Below are positions 15,889-25,376 of a stretch of DNA of 64,000 bases, piece after piece. How positions within the stretch are numbered: the first letter of the stretch is position 1; each line of letters begins with the position of its first letter. The notes below the pieces were generated by a model that did not search any database, was not told the origin of the DNA, and saw nothing but the letters and a program-made list of their open reading frames with translations. The position numbers and the translations under genes are program-made. Source of the DNA: Actimicrobium sp035984655 (lineage in GTDB: Bacteria > Pseudomonadota > Gammaproteobacteria > Burkholderiales > Burkholderiaceae_D). The DNA lies in assembly GCF_035984655.1 (NCBI RefSeq), contig NZ_JAXCHT010000015.1, positions 32,502-96,501 on the forward strand, read 5' to 3'.

Positions 15889-17130
15889 CTATTTCGTTTT
15901 GCCCATCGTTTCCATCATGCGCACCGTCAGGTACAGGCGCGGCACCACGCTGTCGAGGTCGGCCCATTCGTCCGACGAGTGGATGCGGTCGCCGACGATG
16001 CCCATGCCATCTAGCACTACCGGCTTGCCGGTCTTGGGATTGTAGGCAAAGCCTGCGTCGGTGCCGTAGCGCATCGAGACCGGTGTGATCGACTTGCCGA
16101 GTTCCTTGTAGATGCTGTCGGCGGTGGCTGCCAGTTGATCGCTGCCGGCGTTCCTGGAGAATGGCGGACGACGGTTTTCGACCTTGACGCTGACTTCGGT
16201 GTCGGCGATCAGCTTGTTGCGAACGATCTTGTCGGCATCGGCCTGCACACGCTGGAGCTCACTCACGTCGGACATGCGCATATCTGCCGTGGCACTGGCT
16301 TTGTCAGGAATGATATTGACGCGTTCACCGGCCTTGATCACGGTCCAGTTGACGGTCGTGCCCTTCTCGGCGCTGCCCAGGTCCTTGAGCTGGATGATCT
16401 GGTTCGACAATTCGACCGCGGCATTGCGGCCCGCTTCCGGCGCCGAGCCGGCGTGCGATGCGCGGCCCTTGACGTCGAGGTGGACGTAAGCGATGCCGTT
16501 GGTGGCGACCGTCACCACATCGGCTTCAGGCGGCTCGAACACCAGCACGTAGTCCTGCTCGGACGACAGTTTGCTGATCATGTCGCGCGAACCGAGCGAG
16601 CTCTTTTCTTCGTCCGGATTGAACAGCACGGTCAGCGTCTTGTAATCCTTGAAGCCCCGCTCGCGCGCGATATCCAGTGCATACACGATCAGCAGCGCGC
16701 CGCCCTTGGCATCGGCGATGCCTGGGCCAAAGGCCTTGTTGCCGCTGATCGTGAAGGGGCGCTTCGCAGCTTCGCCGGTGCCGAACACGGTGTCGTAATG
16801 GATTATCAGCATGATGTTTCTGGCGCCCGTCCCTTGCAGCTTGCCGATTACCATCTTGCCGGCAGCCGGCGGCGCGGCGACGATCTCGACGCTGGCGCCG
16901 ACTTCCTTGAGGCGCTGCGCCAGCAAGGTTTCGACCTGGGTCAGTCCCTTCGCGTCATCGGTGCCGGAATCGATATTGACCAGCGCGGCGAGGTCCTTGA
17001 TCAGGACTTCCTTGCGCCTTTGTGCGGCCTCCAGCAGGGAGCTGTCGGCCTGCGTGGCCTGGGCGAAGGATGCGGCGCACGTGGTGCAACCCAGGGCGGC
17101 AACCAGCAACAGCAGGTATTTCTTCTTCAT
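15889..17130 (-). CDS. Exported M20-family metallopeptidase (glutamate carboxypeptidase type)
   Basis: A 413-residue zinc peptidase with a Sec signal peptide (MKKKYLLLLVAALGCTTCAASFAQA) for the periplasm. The M20 metal ligands are visible: IIHYDTVFG (His, Asp), GPGIADAKGG (bridging Asp), NPDEEKSS (catalytic Glu pair) and the late IHSSDEWAD His. A dimerisation domain with HVNIIPDKA-like ERVNIIPDKASATADMR lies between. It resembles carboxypeptidase G2, which removes C-terminal glutamate from folates or peptides; substrate is inferred. ATG at 17130 gives the signal peptide; the open frame continues 55 codons upstream. A bidirectional terminator follows. Confidence 0.88.
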   Translation of the reverse strand: MKKKYLLLLVAALGCTTCAASFAQATQADSSLLEAAQRRKEVLIKDLAALVNIDSGTDDAKGLTQVETLLAQRLKEVGASVEIVAAPPAAGKMVIGKLQGTGARNIMLIIHYDTVFGTGEAAKRPFTISGNKAFGPGIADAKGGALLIVYALDIARERGFKDYKTLTVLFNPDEEKSSLGSRDMISKLSSEQDYVLVFEPPEADVVTVATNGIAYVHLDVKGRASHAGSAPEAGRNAAVELSNQIIQLKDLGSAEKGTTVNWTVIKAGERVNIIPDKASATADMRMSDVSELQRVQADADKIVRNKLIADTEVSVKVENRRPPFSRNAGSDQLAATADSIYKELGKSITPVSMRYGTDAGFAYNPKTGKPVVLDGMGIVGDRIHSSDEWADLDSVVPRLYLTVRMMETMGKTK

Positions 17131-17305
17131 GGGGTCTTTCGTGGAATGGTCGATTGAAATTGTCGATTGAAGCGGTGGTGGGGCGATGGCGACCTCACCA
17201 GAATGCGAGGCAGCGGTATTTTTTGTGCGGCAAACGGGGGATGCGGATCTCGGTGATCTCGCGCACTCAGTCCGCTCCGATCCGCACCTGAGCAAGCAAT
17301 CCGGC

Positions 17306-18184
17306 CTAAGGCTGCGGCTTGCCGGTGTCCTGCCCGGCCAGCGACTGCACCAGCACCGGGTCGCCGGCGCCCAGCGTCAGTTCCGGCGGCGTCGGCACCC
17401 GCACTGGTTTGCTGTGCATGTTGGTATTGCTGAGCACATTGCCAATGGCTTCCGGCGCGGCGTCCCAGACCGGATCGTCGATACCGTCGAACACGGTCTT
17501 GAGCTGCTGGCCCCAGGTATCGCGAATCATGCGGAAATACTGGTTCTTGTCGTCGACCGTGACGAAGCGCGTCACCGCCAGCTGGTCGGCCTCATAGACC
17601 AGCAGATCGAGCGGCAAGCCGACCGAAATATTCGAGCGCAGGGTCGAGTCCATCGAAATCAGCGCGCACTTGGCGGCCTCGTCGAGCGTGGTGTCCAGAC
17701 CCAGTACACGGTCGATGATCGGCTTGCCGTACTTGGACTCGCCGATCTGGAAGTACACGCTTTCGTTTTGCGATTCAATGAAATTGCCGGCACTGTAAAT
17801 CTGGAACAGGCGGCAGCGTTCGCCCTTGATCTGTCCGCCGAAAATCATGCTGGCGTTGAAGTCGATGCCGAATTTGGTGAGCGCCTCGCCATCGCGTTCA
17901 TGCACGGTGCGAATCGCGTCGCCCAGAATTTGCGCGGCTTCGTACATCGTCGTCGCGGTCCAGAGACTGTGGCCGTCCTGGTTGACGTGGTTGACCAGCA
18001 GTTGGCGAATCGATTGCGAGATCGACAGATTGCCGGCGGTGAGCAGCACCATCATGCGGTCGCCGGGATTTTCGAACACGCTCATTTTGCGGAACGTGCC
18101 GATGTGATCGACACCGGCATTGGTACGCGAATCCGACAGGAACACCAGTCCCGCATCAACGCGCATGGCAACACAATAAGTCAT
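17306..18184 (-). CDS. Anbu: ancestral beta-subunit proteasome-like peptidase
   Basis: A 292-residue Ntn-hydrolase of the Anbu (bacterial proteasome homologue) family. It begins MTYCVAMRVDAGLVFLSDSRTNAG; removal of Met would expose Thr2 as the nucleophile, and the SDSRTNAG strand and GxFRKM Lys region fit the proteasome fold. Known Anbu proteins form open helical assemblies rather than closed barrels and have elusive substrates. It is the last gene of a four-gene minus-strand cluster with transglutaminase-like, alpha-E and ATP-grasp proteins, the usual Anbu company, with an 89-base gap before it. Confidence 0.93.
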   Translation of the reverse strand: MTYCVAMRVDAGLVFLSDSRTNAGVDHIGTFRKMSVFENPGDRMMVLLTAGNLSISQSIRQLLVNHVNQDGHSLWTATTMYEAAQILGDAIRTVHERDGEALTKFGIDFNASMIFGGQIKGERCRLFQIYSAGNFIESQNESVYFQIGESKYGKPIIDRVLGLDTTLDEAAKCALISMDSTLRSNISVGLPLDLLVYEADQLAVTRFVTVDDKNQYFRMIRDTWGQQLKTVFDGIDDPVWDAAPEAIGNVLSNTNMHSKPVRVPTPPELTLGAGDPVLVQSLAGQDTGKPQP

Positions 18185-18273
18185 GACTGAAACCTAAAAC
18201 AAAACAAGGTTCTGATTCTACAGTGGCTGGCGCGATGCAGTGCGGCCAATGCAGCCACGCGGCAACATTCAGC

Positions 18274-19077
18274 TCATTTGAGGTTCTGGATCGTCACACG
18301 CACCTGCAGCGATTCAGTCCCGCCGCCGCGTCGCACCCCGCGCACCGGCGCCGAGGATTCATAATCGCGCCCCACCGCCAACCGGCACAAGGCATCGTTG
18401 GCAAATCGGCCATGCGTGACATCCAGACTGACCCAGCCAGTGTAGCCAGGTTCCTCGATCCAGACATCGACCCAGGCATGGGTTTCGGCGTGGTCGGAGC
18501 GGCCCGGGTCGATGTAGCCGGAGACATAGCGCGCCGCGATGCCGCGCGTGTGGCAGCAGGCGATGAACAGGTGGGCATGATCCTGGCAGACGCCGCTGCC
18601 GAGTTGCAGCGCTTCGGCGGCGGTAAAGGTGACATCGGTGGCGCCGCTCTGGTAGACCACCGCGCCACGCACTGCCTGGGCCAGCGCCAGCAAGTCTTCG
18701 CTGCGGCTGCCGACCGGCAGATACTGCGCCGCGAACGCGCGTACTTCGGCGGTCGGTTCGGTGCGGCTGGTCGGCATGGTGAACACCAGCGGCGAGACGG
18801 TATCGCAGGCGGTCAGCCGACCGCGGTCAAGCGGTGCAATATCGACAATGCCTTCGGCCACGATCGACAGTTCGGCAAAGCGGCCGCGCACGGTCAGCAT
18901 GTGGCATTCGTTGCCAAAGGCGTCGGCAAAGGCATGGCGATGACCGGACGTGGTGATGTGCCAGTGATCGACATGCTGATGCGCGTCGCCGCGTGGTGTC
19001 AGGCGCAGCTGCTGGATGGTGTAGACCAGCGGCGCGGAGTAGCGGTACAGGGTCTGGTGGCGGATGGAGAGGCGCAT
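18274..19077 (-). CDS. Transglutaminase-like cysteine protease (Anbu cluster)
   Basis: A 267-residue protein with the bacterial transglutaminase N-terminal domain (MRLSIRHQTLYRYSAPL) and the papain-like triad: Cys164 in GSGVCQDHAHL, His200 in ETHAWVDVW and Asp219 in SLDVTHG. No signal peptide, so cytoplasmic. Such proteins may cleave or form isopeptide bonds; with the ATP-grasp and alpha-E partners they have been proposed to build and process a peptide or peptide tag. Its start is 2 bases after the alpha-E stop, so the genes are coupled. Confidence 0.93.
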   Translation of the reverse strand: MRLSIRHQTLYRYSAPLVYTIQQLRLTPRGDAHQHVDHWHITTSGHRHAFADAFGNECHMLTVRGRFAELSIVAEGIVDIAPLDRGRLTACDTVSPLVFTMPTSRTEPTAEVRAFAAQYLPVGSRSEDLLALAQAVRGAVVYQSGATDVTFTAAEALQLGSGVCQDHAHLFIACCHTRGIAARYVSGYIDPGRSDHAETHAWVDVWIEEPGYTGWVSLDVTHGRFANDALCRLAVGRDYESSAPVRGVRRGGGTESLQVRVTIQNLK

Positions 19078-19079
19078 GA

Positions 19080-20030
19080 TCAGGCCGCCAGCGGAACCAG
19101 GAAATCGCGGCTGATGCGTTCGCCCAGCGCGCCAACGGTTTCCAGGAAATCGGTCAGATAATCGTCCAGGCCGGCGTCGAGGATGTCCTCGATGCGGCCG
19201 AACTGCAGCTCGGCACTGAGTTTGCCGGCGAAGCGTTCGGTATCGCGCGAGGTCTCGGTGCTGATCTGCTTCAGGTTGGCGACCAGTTCGGTCATGCAGG
19301 CCAGCAGTGAGCGCGGCATGTTCTGATTCAGGATCAACAGCTCGGCCACGCGCGCCGGTGTGATGACGTCGCGATACACCTTGCGATAGATCTCGAACGC
19401 CGATACCGAACGCAGCAGGGCGGCCCAGTAATAGAAATCGATCTGCTGCTCATGCGCCAAGGCCTGGTCGTCGCCCGCGCCGTGGAATTTGACGTCGAGG
19501 ATGCGCGCCGTATTGTCGGCGCGTTCCAGAAAAGTGCCGATACGGATGAAGTAGAACGCCTCGTCCTTGAGCATGGTGCCGCTGGTGACGCCGCGCGACA
19601 GATGCGAGCGGTGCTTGACCCACTCGAAGAACTGGCCTGGATCGCGTTCCAGTTCGCCGGCGCGCAGCTTGGCCTGCAACCCCAGCCAGGTGGCATTGCT
19701 GGTTTCCCAGACTTCGGTGGTCAGGGTGCCGCGCACGGCCCGCGCGTTCTCGCGTGCCTGTTTCAGGCAGGACGCAATCGAGGACGGATTGCTCATGTCC
19801 TTGACCATGAAGTCGAGCACGTCCTTGGGTGTCACGCCGTCGTACTTTTTATCGAACAGCTCCTGCAGTTCGGAGATGTCGAGAATCGCGCGCCAGCCGC
19901 GCACGGCAGCCTGGCGCGATTGCGGCAGCAAGCCGGTCTCGGTGTTGACGTCCAGCATGCGGGCGGTGTTTTCAGCGCGCTCGGTGTAGCGCGCCATCCA
20001 GAATAAGTGATCAGCAGTGCGGCTCAGCAT
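19080..20030 (-). CDS. Alpha-E domain-containing protein (Anbu cluster)
   Basis: A 316-residue all-helical protein of the alpha-E family. It starts MLSRTADHLFWMARYTERAENTARMLDV, the diagnostic helix with repeated E-R-A-E-N, and shows a second copy of the theme in the middle (FYFIRIGTFLERADNTARILD). The biochemical role is unknown; it always accompanies circularly permuted ATP-grasp genes. The ATG at 20030 lies 1 base after the ATP-grasp stop; the frame stays open upstream but overlaps that gene. Confidence 0.93.
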   Translation of the reverse strand: MLSRTADHLFWMARYTERAENTARMLDVNTETGLLPQSRQAAVRGWRAILDISELQELFDKKYDGVTPKDVLDFMVKDMSNPSSIASCLKQARENARAVRGTLTTEVWETSNATWLGLQAKLRAGELERDPGQFFEWVKHRSHLSRGVTSGTMLKDEAFYFIRIGTFLERADNTARILDVKFHGAGDDQALAHEQQIDFYYWAALLRSVSAFEIYRKVYRDVITPARVAELLILNQNMPRSLLACMTELVANLKQISTETSRDTERFAGKLSAELQFGRIEDILDAGLDDYLTDFLETVGALGERISRDFLVPLAA

Positions 20031-20031
20031 G

Positions 20032-21447
20032 TCATGCCTCCAGAATCCAGGTGTCCTTGGTACCGCCGCCCTGCGACGAATTGACCACCAGCGAGCCTTC
20101 TTGTAACGCAACCCGGGTCAGGCCGCCCGGCACCATCGAGATGGTCTTGCCGGACAACACGAACGGACGGAAGTCGAGATGGCGCGGTGCGATGCCCGAG
20201 TCGACGTAGGTCGGACAGGCCGACAGCGCCAGCGTCGGTTGCGAAATATAGCCATCCGGACGGGCGATCAGGCGGGCCCGGAAATCCTCGATTTCTGCGC
20301 TGCTGGCGGCCGGGCCGATCAGCATCCCGTAGCCGCCGGCGCCATGCACTTCCTTGACCACCAGCTCGGACAGGTGCGCCAGCGTGTACGCCAGGTCTTC
20401 CTTCTTGCGGCACTGATAGGTTGGCACGTTGTTGAGGATCGGCTCTTCGGCCAGGTAAAAGCGGATCATGTCCGGCACGAACGGATAAATCGACTTGTCG
20501 TCGGCCACGCCGGTGCCGATCGCATTGGCCAGCGTGACGCGGCCATCGCGATACACCGACAGCAAGCCCGGCACGCCCAGCGATGAGTCGGAACGAAATG
20601 CCAGCGGATCGAGGTAGTCGTCATCGATGCGTCGGTAAATCACGTCGACGCGCTGCGGTCCGCGCGTGGTGCGCATGTACACCGCGTTGTCATCGACGAA
20701 CATGTCCTTGCCCTCGACCAGCTCGACGCCCATCTGCTGCGCCAGGAAGGCATGCTCGAAATACGCCGAGTTGTACATCCCCGGCGACATCACCACCACG
20801 GTCGGGTCGGTCACGCCGACCGGCGCCACCGAACGCAGGTTATCGAGCAGCATGTCAGGGTAGTGCGCCACCGGCGCGATCTGGTGGCGCGCGAACAGTT
20901 CGGGGAACAGGCGCATCATCATCTTGCGGTTTTCCAGCATGTACGACACGCCCGACGGCACCCGCAGGTTGTCCTCCAGCACATAGAATTCGCCCGCGCC
21001 GGCGCGCACGATATCGACCCCGGCAATGTGCGCGTAGATATCCGAGGCGACCGAAATGCCCTGCATCTCGGGCCGGTACTGGGCGTTGCGGTAAATCTGT
21101 TCGGCCGGGATCACGCCGGCCTTGATGATGTGCTGGTCGTGATAAATGTCGTGCAGGAACATGTTCAAAGCACGGACCCGTTGCACCAGCCCGGCCTCCA
21201 GTTGCATCCATTCGGCGGCGGTGATGATGCGCGGGATGATGTCGAACGGAATCAGGCGTTCGGTGCCGGCATCATTGCCATAGACCGCGAAGGTGATGCC
21301 GACGCGATGAAAGATCAGATCGGCTTCGGCCTGCTTGCGGGCAATGATATTGGCCGGCTGTTCGGCCAGCCAGGTCTGGAACTCGCGATAGTGCTCGCGC
21401 ACACCGCCTGCACCAGCGCTGTGCATCTCGTCAAAAAAATGGGTCAT
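20032..21447 (-). CDS. Circularly permuted ATP-grasp type 2 protein (Anbu cluster)
   Basis: A 471-residue protein of the DUF404/DUF407 circularly permuted ATP-grasp family. Recognisable stretches are FHRVGITFAVYGNDAGTERLIPFDIIPRII near residue 46, FYVLEDNLRVPSGVSYMLENR near 151, and EVHGAGGYGMLIGP near 360. ATP-grasp enzymes join a carboxylate to an amine with ATP, so this is the likely peptide-bond-forming member of the cluster; the substrate is unknown. It is the first gene of the minus-strand operon ATP-grasp, alpha-E, transglutaminase-like, Anbu. Confidence 0.94.
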   Translation of the reverse strand: MTHFFDEMHSAGAGGVREHYREFQTWLAEQPANIIARKQAEADLIFHRVGITFAVYGNDAGTERLIPFDIIPRIITAAEWMQLEAGLVQRVRALNMFLHDIYHDQHIIKAGVIPAEQIYRNAQYRPEMQGISVASDIYAHIAGVDIVRAGAGEFYVLEDNLRVPSGVSYMLENRKMMMRLFPELFARHQIAPVAHYPDMLLDNLRSVAPVGVTDPTVVVMSPGMYNSAYFEHAFLAQQMGVELVEGKDMFVDDNAVYMRTTRGPQRVDVIYRRIDDDYLDPLAFRSDSSLGVPGLLSVYRDGRVTLANAIGTGVADDKSIYPFVPDMIRFYLAEEPILNNVPTYQCRKKEDLAYTLAHLSELVVKEVHGAGGYGMLIGPAASSAEIEDFRARLIARPDGYISQPTLALSACPTYVDSGIAPRHLDFRPFVLSGKTISMVPGGLTRVALQEGSLVVNSSQGGGTKDTWILEA

Positions 21448-21536
21448 GCCGTAATCCTGTCTCGGTTTTTTGGGAGAAGCGCTCAGACTTTGCCGTCTTG
21501 TGCAGACAGGGTATCAAGAAATATGCCAGTGCCAAT

Positions 21537-23576
21537 TTATTCCGGTCGCCGCAGGCGATCAACCAAGGCCAGCGTCTGTTGATCCGGTGGTGGCGTCAGC
21601 AGGCTGACCACGATCAGCGCCAGGAAGCCGGCCGGCACGCCGAAGATTCCGGCCGATATTGGTGCAATCTGAAACCACTGCCCCGCAACGGAGCCACCCA
21701 GCGCCGGATGGGTGCGCAGCATGTACAGCACGCACACTGAAAACCCGACCAGGATGCCGGCCACCGCGCCGGCCTGATTCGCGCGCTTCCAGAACATCCC
21801 CAGCGCCAGTGCTGGAAACAGCATCGACGCGGCCAGTGAAAAGGCCGCGCCGACCATCGACAGGATGTTGCCCGGTTTCAGCGAGGCCACATAGGCCGCC
21901 ACCAGCGCCACTACCAGCAACAGCAGTTTGGAAATCGTCACGCGCTTCTGGGTCGAGGCGTTCGGGTCGATCTTTTTGTAATACACGTCGTGCGACAGGG
22001 CGCTTGAAATCGTCAGCAGCAAGCCGTCGGCGGTCGACAGCGCCGCTGCCAGGCCGCCGGCGGCGATCAGTCCCGAGATCACGTACGGCAAGCCGGCGAT
22101 TTCCGGCGTGGCCAGCACGACAATATCGCCATCCAGCACGATCTCGGCCAGCTGCACGATGCCATCGTGATTGACGTCGACGATGCTTACCAGCGGATTG
22201 CTCTTGTCCAGGTTGCTCCAGTAGGAGACCCATCCCGGCAGATGCGAAAACTCCGAGCCAACCAGCGAGGTGTAGATATCGACCTTGACCAGCACCGCCA
22301 GCGCCGGAATCGTGATGTACAGCAGCATGATGAAAAACAGCGTCCAGAACACCGACTTGCGCGTGGCCCGCACCGAGGGCGTGGTGTAGTAACGCACCAG
22401 CACATGCGGCAGGGCGGCGGTGCCCATCATCAGGCACAGCACCAGCGCCAGAAAATTGTTGCGCTTGGCATCGGAGGCGGCGCGATCGGCGGCCGGGAAC
22501 GGCTGCGCATGCGGCAGGATGGGTGCGGCGCGCGCCAGATACGAGTTGCGGGCTTCGGACCATTTGCGTTGTGCGTCGGCCGGGTTTTGCGGATAGGCGG
22601 CCAGCGCCCGGCTGGCGCTTTTGATGTCGATCAGCGACGCATTGTTGCGCCGTTGTTCCTCGAGCTTGTGTTGTGCATCGAGCTGGCCGTCGGTCCAGGA
22701 TTGCGGCAGGGTGCGCAAACGGACCTCCAGGTCGGCGGCGCGCTGCCGGAACACGTCGCGCACCTGTTGCTCCCTGGGGTCGGCATTGAGCACTTTTTCG
22801 CGTGCGCTCAGCGTCGTCAGTGCGGTGCCGTAGGCGACCTGCGGCACCGGCACGCTGGTGTGCTTGACCGACAGCCACATCACCGGAATCATGTAGGCGA
22901 TCAGCATGATCAGGTACTGCGCCACCTGGGTCCAGGTCACCGCCCGCATGCCACCCATGAACGAACAGACCAGGATGCTGGCCAGGCCAAGAAAGATCCC
23001 GACCGAAAAATCGACGCCGGTAAAGCGCGAGGTGATCAGGCCCACGCCGTAAATCTGCGCCACCACATACGTGAACGACACGATCACAGTGGCAATCACT
23101 GCCAGCATGCGCACCACGTCATTGCCATAGCGCCCGCCGTAGCGCGCTGCCAGATAATCGGGGATCGTGTACTGGCCGAACTTGCGCAGATACGGCGCCA
23201 CCAGCAGCGCCACCAGCACGAAGCCGCCGGTCCAGCCCATGATGTAGGCCAGTCCGTCGAAGCCCTGCAAATACAGGCCGCCGGCCAGGCTCAGAAAGCT
23301 GGCCGCCGACATCCAGTCGGCGGCGGTGGCCATGCCATTGAAGATCGCCGGCACGCGTCGGCCGGCGACATAATATTCCGAGACATCGGAGGTGCGGCTC
23401 ATCACGCCGATGCCGGCGTACATCACGATGGTCGCGAACAGGAACAGGTAGCCGATCCAGATGCGCGGCACACCTTCCTTTTCAAGGATCGCCAGTGCCC
23501 CCAGGAACAGCAGGAAGCCGAGCACGAACCAGGCGTAATAGCGCTGCAGGCGAAATTCGAACGGCCTAACTGCCAT
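21537..23576 (-). CDS. Sodium:solute symporter (VC_2705-like, acetate permease relative)
   Basis: A 679-residue inner-membrane transporter of the SSS family with about 13 helices. Family stretches include YYVAGRRVPAIFNGMATAADWMSAASFLSLAG and, near the C terminus, SNLDKSNPLVSIVDV. An unusually long hydrophilic segment of roughly 110 residues (about 270-380), rich in charged residues and Gln, separates two helices. With a DUF4212 small subunit upstream it matches the two-gene sodium/substrate symporter type; carboxylates such as acetate are likely substrates by family. ATG at 23576 overlaps the DUF4212 gene by 11 bases. Confidence 0.93.
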   Translation of the reverse strand: MAVRPFEFRLQRYYAWFVLGFLLFLGALAILEKEGVPRIWIGYLFLFATIVMYAGIGVMSRTSDVSEYYVAGRRVPAIFNGMATAADWMSAASFLSLAGGLYLQGFDGLAYIMGWTGGFVLVALLVAPYLRKFGQYTIPDYLAARYGGRYGNDVVRMLAVIATVIVSFTYVVAQIYGVGLITSRFTGVDFSVGIFLGLASILVCSFMGGMRAVTWTQVAQYLIMLIAYMIPVMWLSVKHTSVPVPQVAYGTALTTLSAREKVLNADPREQQVRDVFRQRAADLEVRLRTLPQSWTDGQLDAQHKLEEQRRNNASLIDIKSASRALAAYPQNPADAQRKWSEARNSYLARAAPILPHAQPFPAADRAASDAKRNNFLALVLCLMMGTAALPHVLVRYYTTPSVRATRKSVFWTLFFIMLLYITIPALAVLVKVDIYTSLVGSEFSHLPGWVSYWSNLDKSNPLVSIVDVNHDGIVQLAEIVLDGDIVVLATPEIAGLPYVISGLIAAGGLAAALSTADGLLLTISSALSHDVYYKKIDPNASTQKRVTISKLLLLVVALVAAYVASLKPGNILSMVGAAFSLAASMLFPALALGMFWKRANQAGAVAGILVGFSVCVLYMLRTHPALGGSVAGQWFQIAPISAGIFGVPAGFLALIVVSLLTPPPDQQTLALVDRLRRPE

Positions 23577-23835
23577 GGTCTTCCCCGGGAACGTAACGGC
23601 GATCCAGTGCGCGCATGCGCCACGCATAGATGGCGATAATCGCCACATACAGCAGCGTCGCACCCTGCGCCGCCAGATAGAACGACAGCGGCCAGCCCAG
23701 CAGGGTCAAGCCATCCAGGTCGCGCGCGAAAAAAATGATACCGACCGTTATCACGAACCAGCCCGACAGCAATTGCCATGTCAGCCGGCGGGTTCGCTCC
23801 CAGTGGCGGGCCTGGTTGAGGGGTGCTTGCGGCAT
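23566..23835 (-). CDS. DUF4212 small subunit of the sodium:solute symporter
   Basis: An 89-residue protein with two transmembrane helices (about residues 22-41 and 48-71). DUF4212 proteins sit immediately before VC_2705-type symporters and are thought to be a small partner subunit. Its ATG overlaps the histidine-kinase stop and its end overlaps the symporter start, so the whole operon is translationally chained. Confidence 0.93.
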   Translation of the reverse strand: MPQAPLNQARHWERTRRLTWQLLSGWFVITVGIIFFARDLDGLTLLGWPLSFYLAAQGATLLYVAIIAIYAWRMRALDRRYVPGEDHGS

Positions 23836-25376
23836 CAGTCGAACTCCTCACTGGAGGCCGGCGGGCGCTCCATTGGCAATGTGATGCGGAACAGGCTGCC
23901 CGGCGTTTTCGGGTCCTGGCTGTGCGGATTGTTGAAGATGTCGATTTCGGCGCCGTGCTGCTGGGCGATCTCGCGCACGATCGCCAGTCCCAGTCCGCTG
24001 CCCTCCGCGCCGCTGCCGAGGATGCGATAAAACCGCTCGAACACATGGCGTCGCTCATTGGGCGGAATGCCGGGGCCGGTGTCCTCGATTTCCAGCATCG
24101 CATGCTGGCGCTCGTCATCGGTGCGCACGCGGATCGTGACGCTGCCATGCGACGGTGTGTAGCGCAGCGCATTGTCGATCAGGTTGCTCAGCATCTCGCC
24201 CAGCATCACCGCGTTGCCCAGCGCGATGACGGGGTGACCCGGCTGCTCGAACCCGATATCGATTTCCTTGGCGAAGGCAATCGGCACCCAGTCCTGCACC
24301 ACCTTGCGTGCCAGCTCGGCCAGTTCGATCGGCACGAACGGCGTCGCGCGCGGGGTCTGGTTTTCGGCGCGCGCCAGCGTCAGCAACTGATTGACCAACC
24401 GGGTCGCCGACTCCGAACTTTTCGACAGTTGCTCCAGCGAGCGATGGATTTCGTCCTGCGAGGTCTGGCGCAGCGCCAGTTCCGATTGCATGCGCATGCC
24501 GGCCAGCGGCGTTTTCATCTGATGGGCGGCGTCGGCGATGAAGCGCTTTTGCAGCTGGATGGTTTGCGACAGTCGTTCCAGCATCTCATTGAGCGAGCGC
24601 ACCAGCGGCGAGATTTCCTCGGGCACCTGGCCCGATTCGATCGGGCTCAGGTCGTCCGGCCGGCGCGCCCGGATGCGCTGCTGCAGTTCGACCAGCGGCG
24701 CCAGGCCGCGTGCCAGCGCAAACCAGACCAGCGCCAGCGCGACCGGCAGGATGATGAATTGCGGCAGGATCACGCCCTTGATGATTTCGTTGGCCAGTTG
24801 TGCGCGCTTGTCGAGGGTTTCGCCGACCTGCACCAGCGCCATGCGCGGTTCGCTTGAGGCGCCGCGCGCGGCGCTGGTGCGGCGCAAATCAACCTGCACG
24901 TAGGCCACCCGCACCTCGGCGCCGTGCATGCTGGCATCACGGAACTGGACCGCGCTGCCGGGCGGCTTGTCGTCCTCGGCCGGGGCCGACAATTCGCGTT
25001 CGCCGTCGACGAACTCGCCGTGCGGGCCGAGCACCTGGTAGTACACGGTGTCGACATCGTCGGCGCGCAGGATGTCGCGCGCCGCGCCAGGCAGCAGCGC
25101 CACCACCTTGCCATCGACCTCGCGCACCTGCTGCGACAGCACGGTCACGCTGTCATCGAGGGCGCGGTCGAATGGTTGATTGGCAATCGACTTGGCCACC
25201 AGATATGTGATCGCGATACTCATCGGCCACAGCAGCAGCAGCGGCACCAGCATCCAGTCGAGAATTTCACCGAACAGCGAGCGTTGAATGCGTTCGTCGG
25301 CGGTATCGGCGTCGAACGGCGCAGACGCAGACGCAGGCGGCGCGGCGCCGCGCTCAGCGTCCAGCCGGTGCCACAT
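23835..25376 (-). CDS. Sensor histidine kinase, TctE-like
   Basis: A 513-residue membrane kinase. TM1 is at 41-63 and TM2 at about 200-222, enclosing a periplasmic sensor domain of the TctE N-terminal type; then HAMP, the phosphoacceptor His285 in ADAAHQMKTPLAG, and a HATPase domain with NLIDNALRYTP, DTGPGIPP and GSGLGLAIV. TctE-type kinases control organic-acid transport, which fits the adjacent symporter. The open frame extends far upstream inside the regulator gene, but the ATG at 25376, overlapping the regulator stop by 23 bases, gives the normal start. Confidence 0.94.
   Translation of the reverse strand: MWHRLDAERGAAPPASASAPFDADTADERIQRSLFGEILDWMLVPLLLLWPMSIAITYLVAKSIANQPFDRALDDSVTVLSQQVREVDGKVVALLPGAARDILRADDVDTVYYQVLGPHGEFVDGERELSAPAEDDKPPGSAVQFRDASMHGAEVRVAYVQVDLRRTSAARGASSEPRMALVQVGETLDKRAQLANEIIKGVILPQFIILPVALALVWFALARGLAPLVELQQRIRARRPDDLSPIESGQVPEEISPLVRSLNEMLERLSQTIQLQKRFIADAAHQMKTPLAGMRMQSELALRQTSQDEIHRSLEQLSKSSESATRLVNQLLTLARAENQTPRATPFVPIELAELARKVVQDWVPIAFAKEIDIGFEQPGHPVIALGNAVMLGEMLSNLIDNALRYTPSHGSVTIRVRTDDERQHAMLEIEDTGPGIPPNERRHVFERFYRILGSGAEGSGLGLAIVREIAQQHGAEIDIFNNPHSQDPKTPGSLFRITLPMERPPASSEEFD

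Noticed and set aside
22167..23639. 490-codon open frame antisense to the symporter
   Set aside because: Shadow frame with His/Gln/Arg-rich composition; the opposite strand has a proper membrane transporter.
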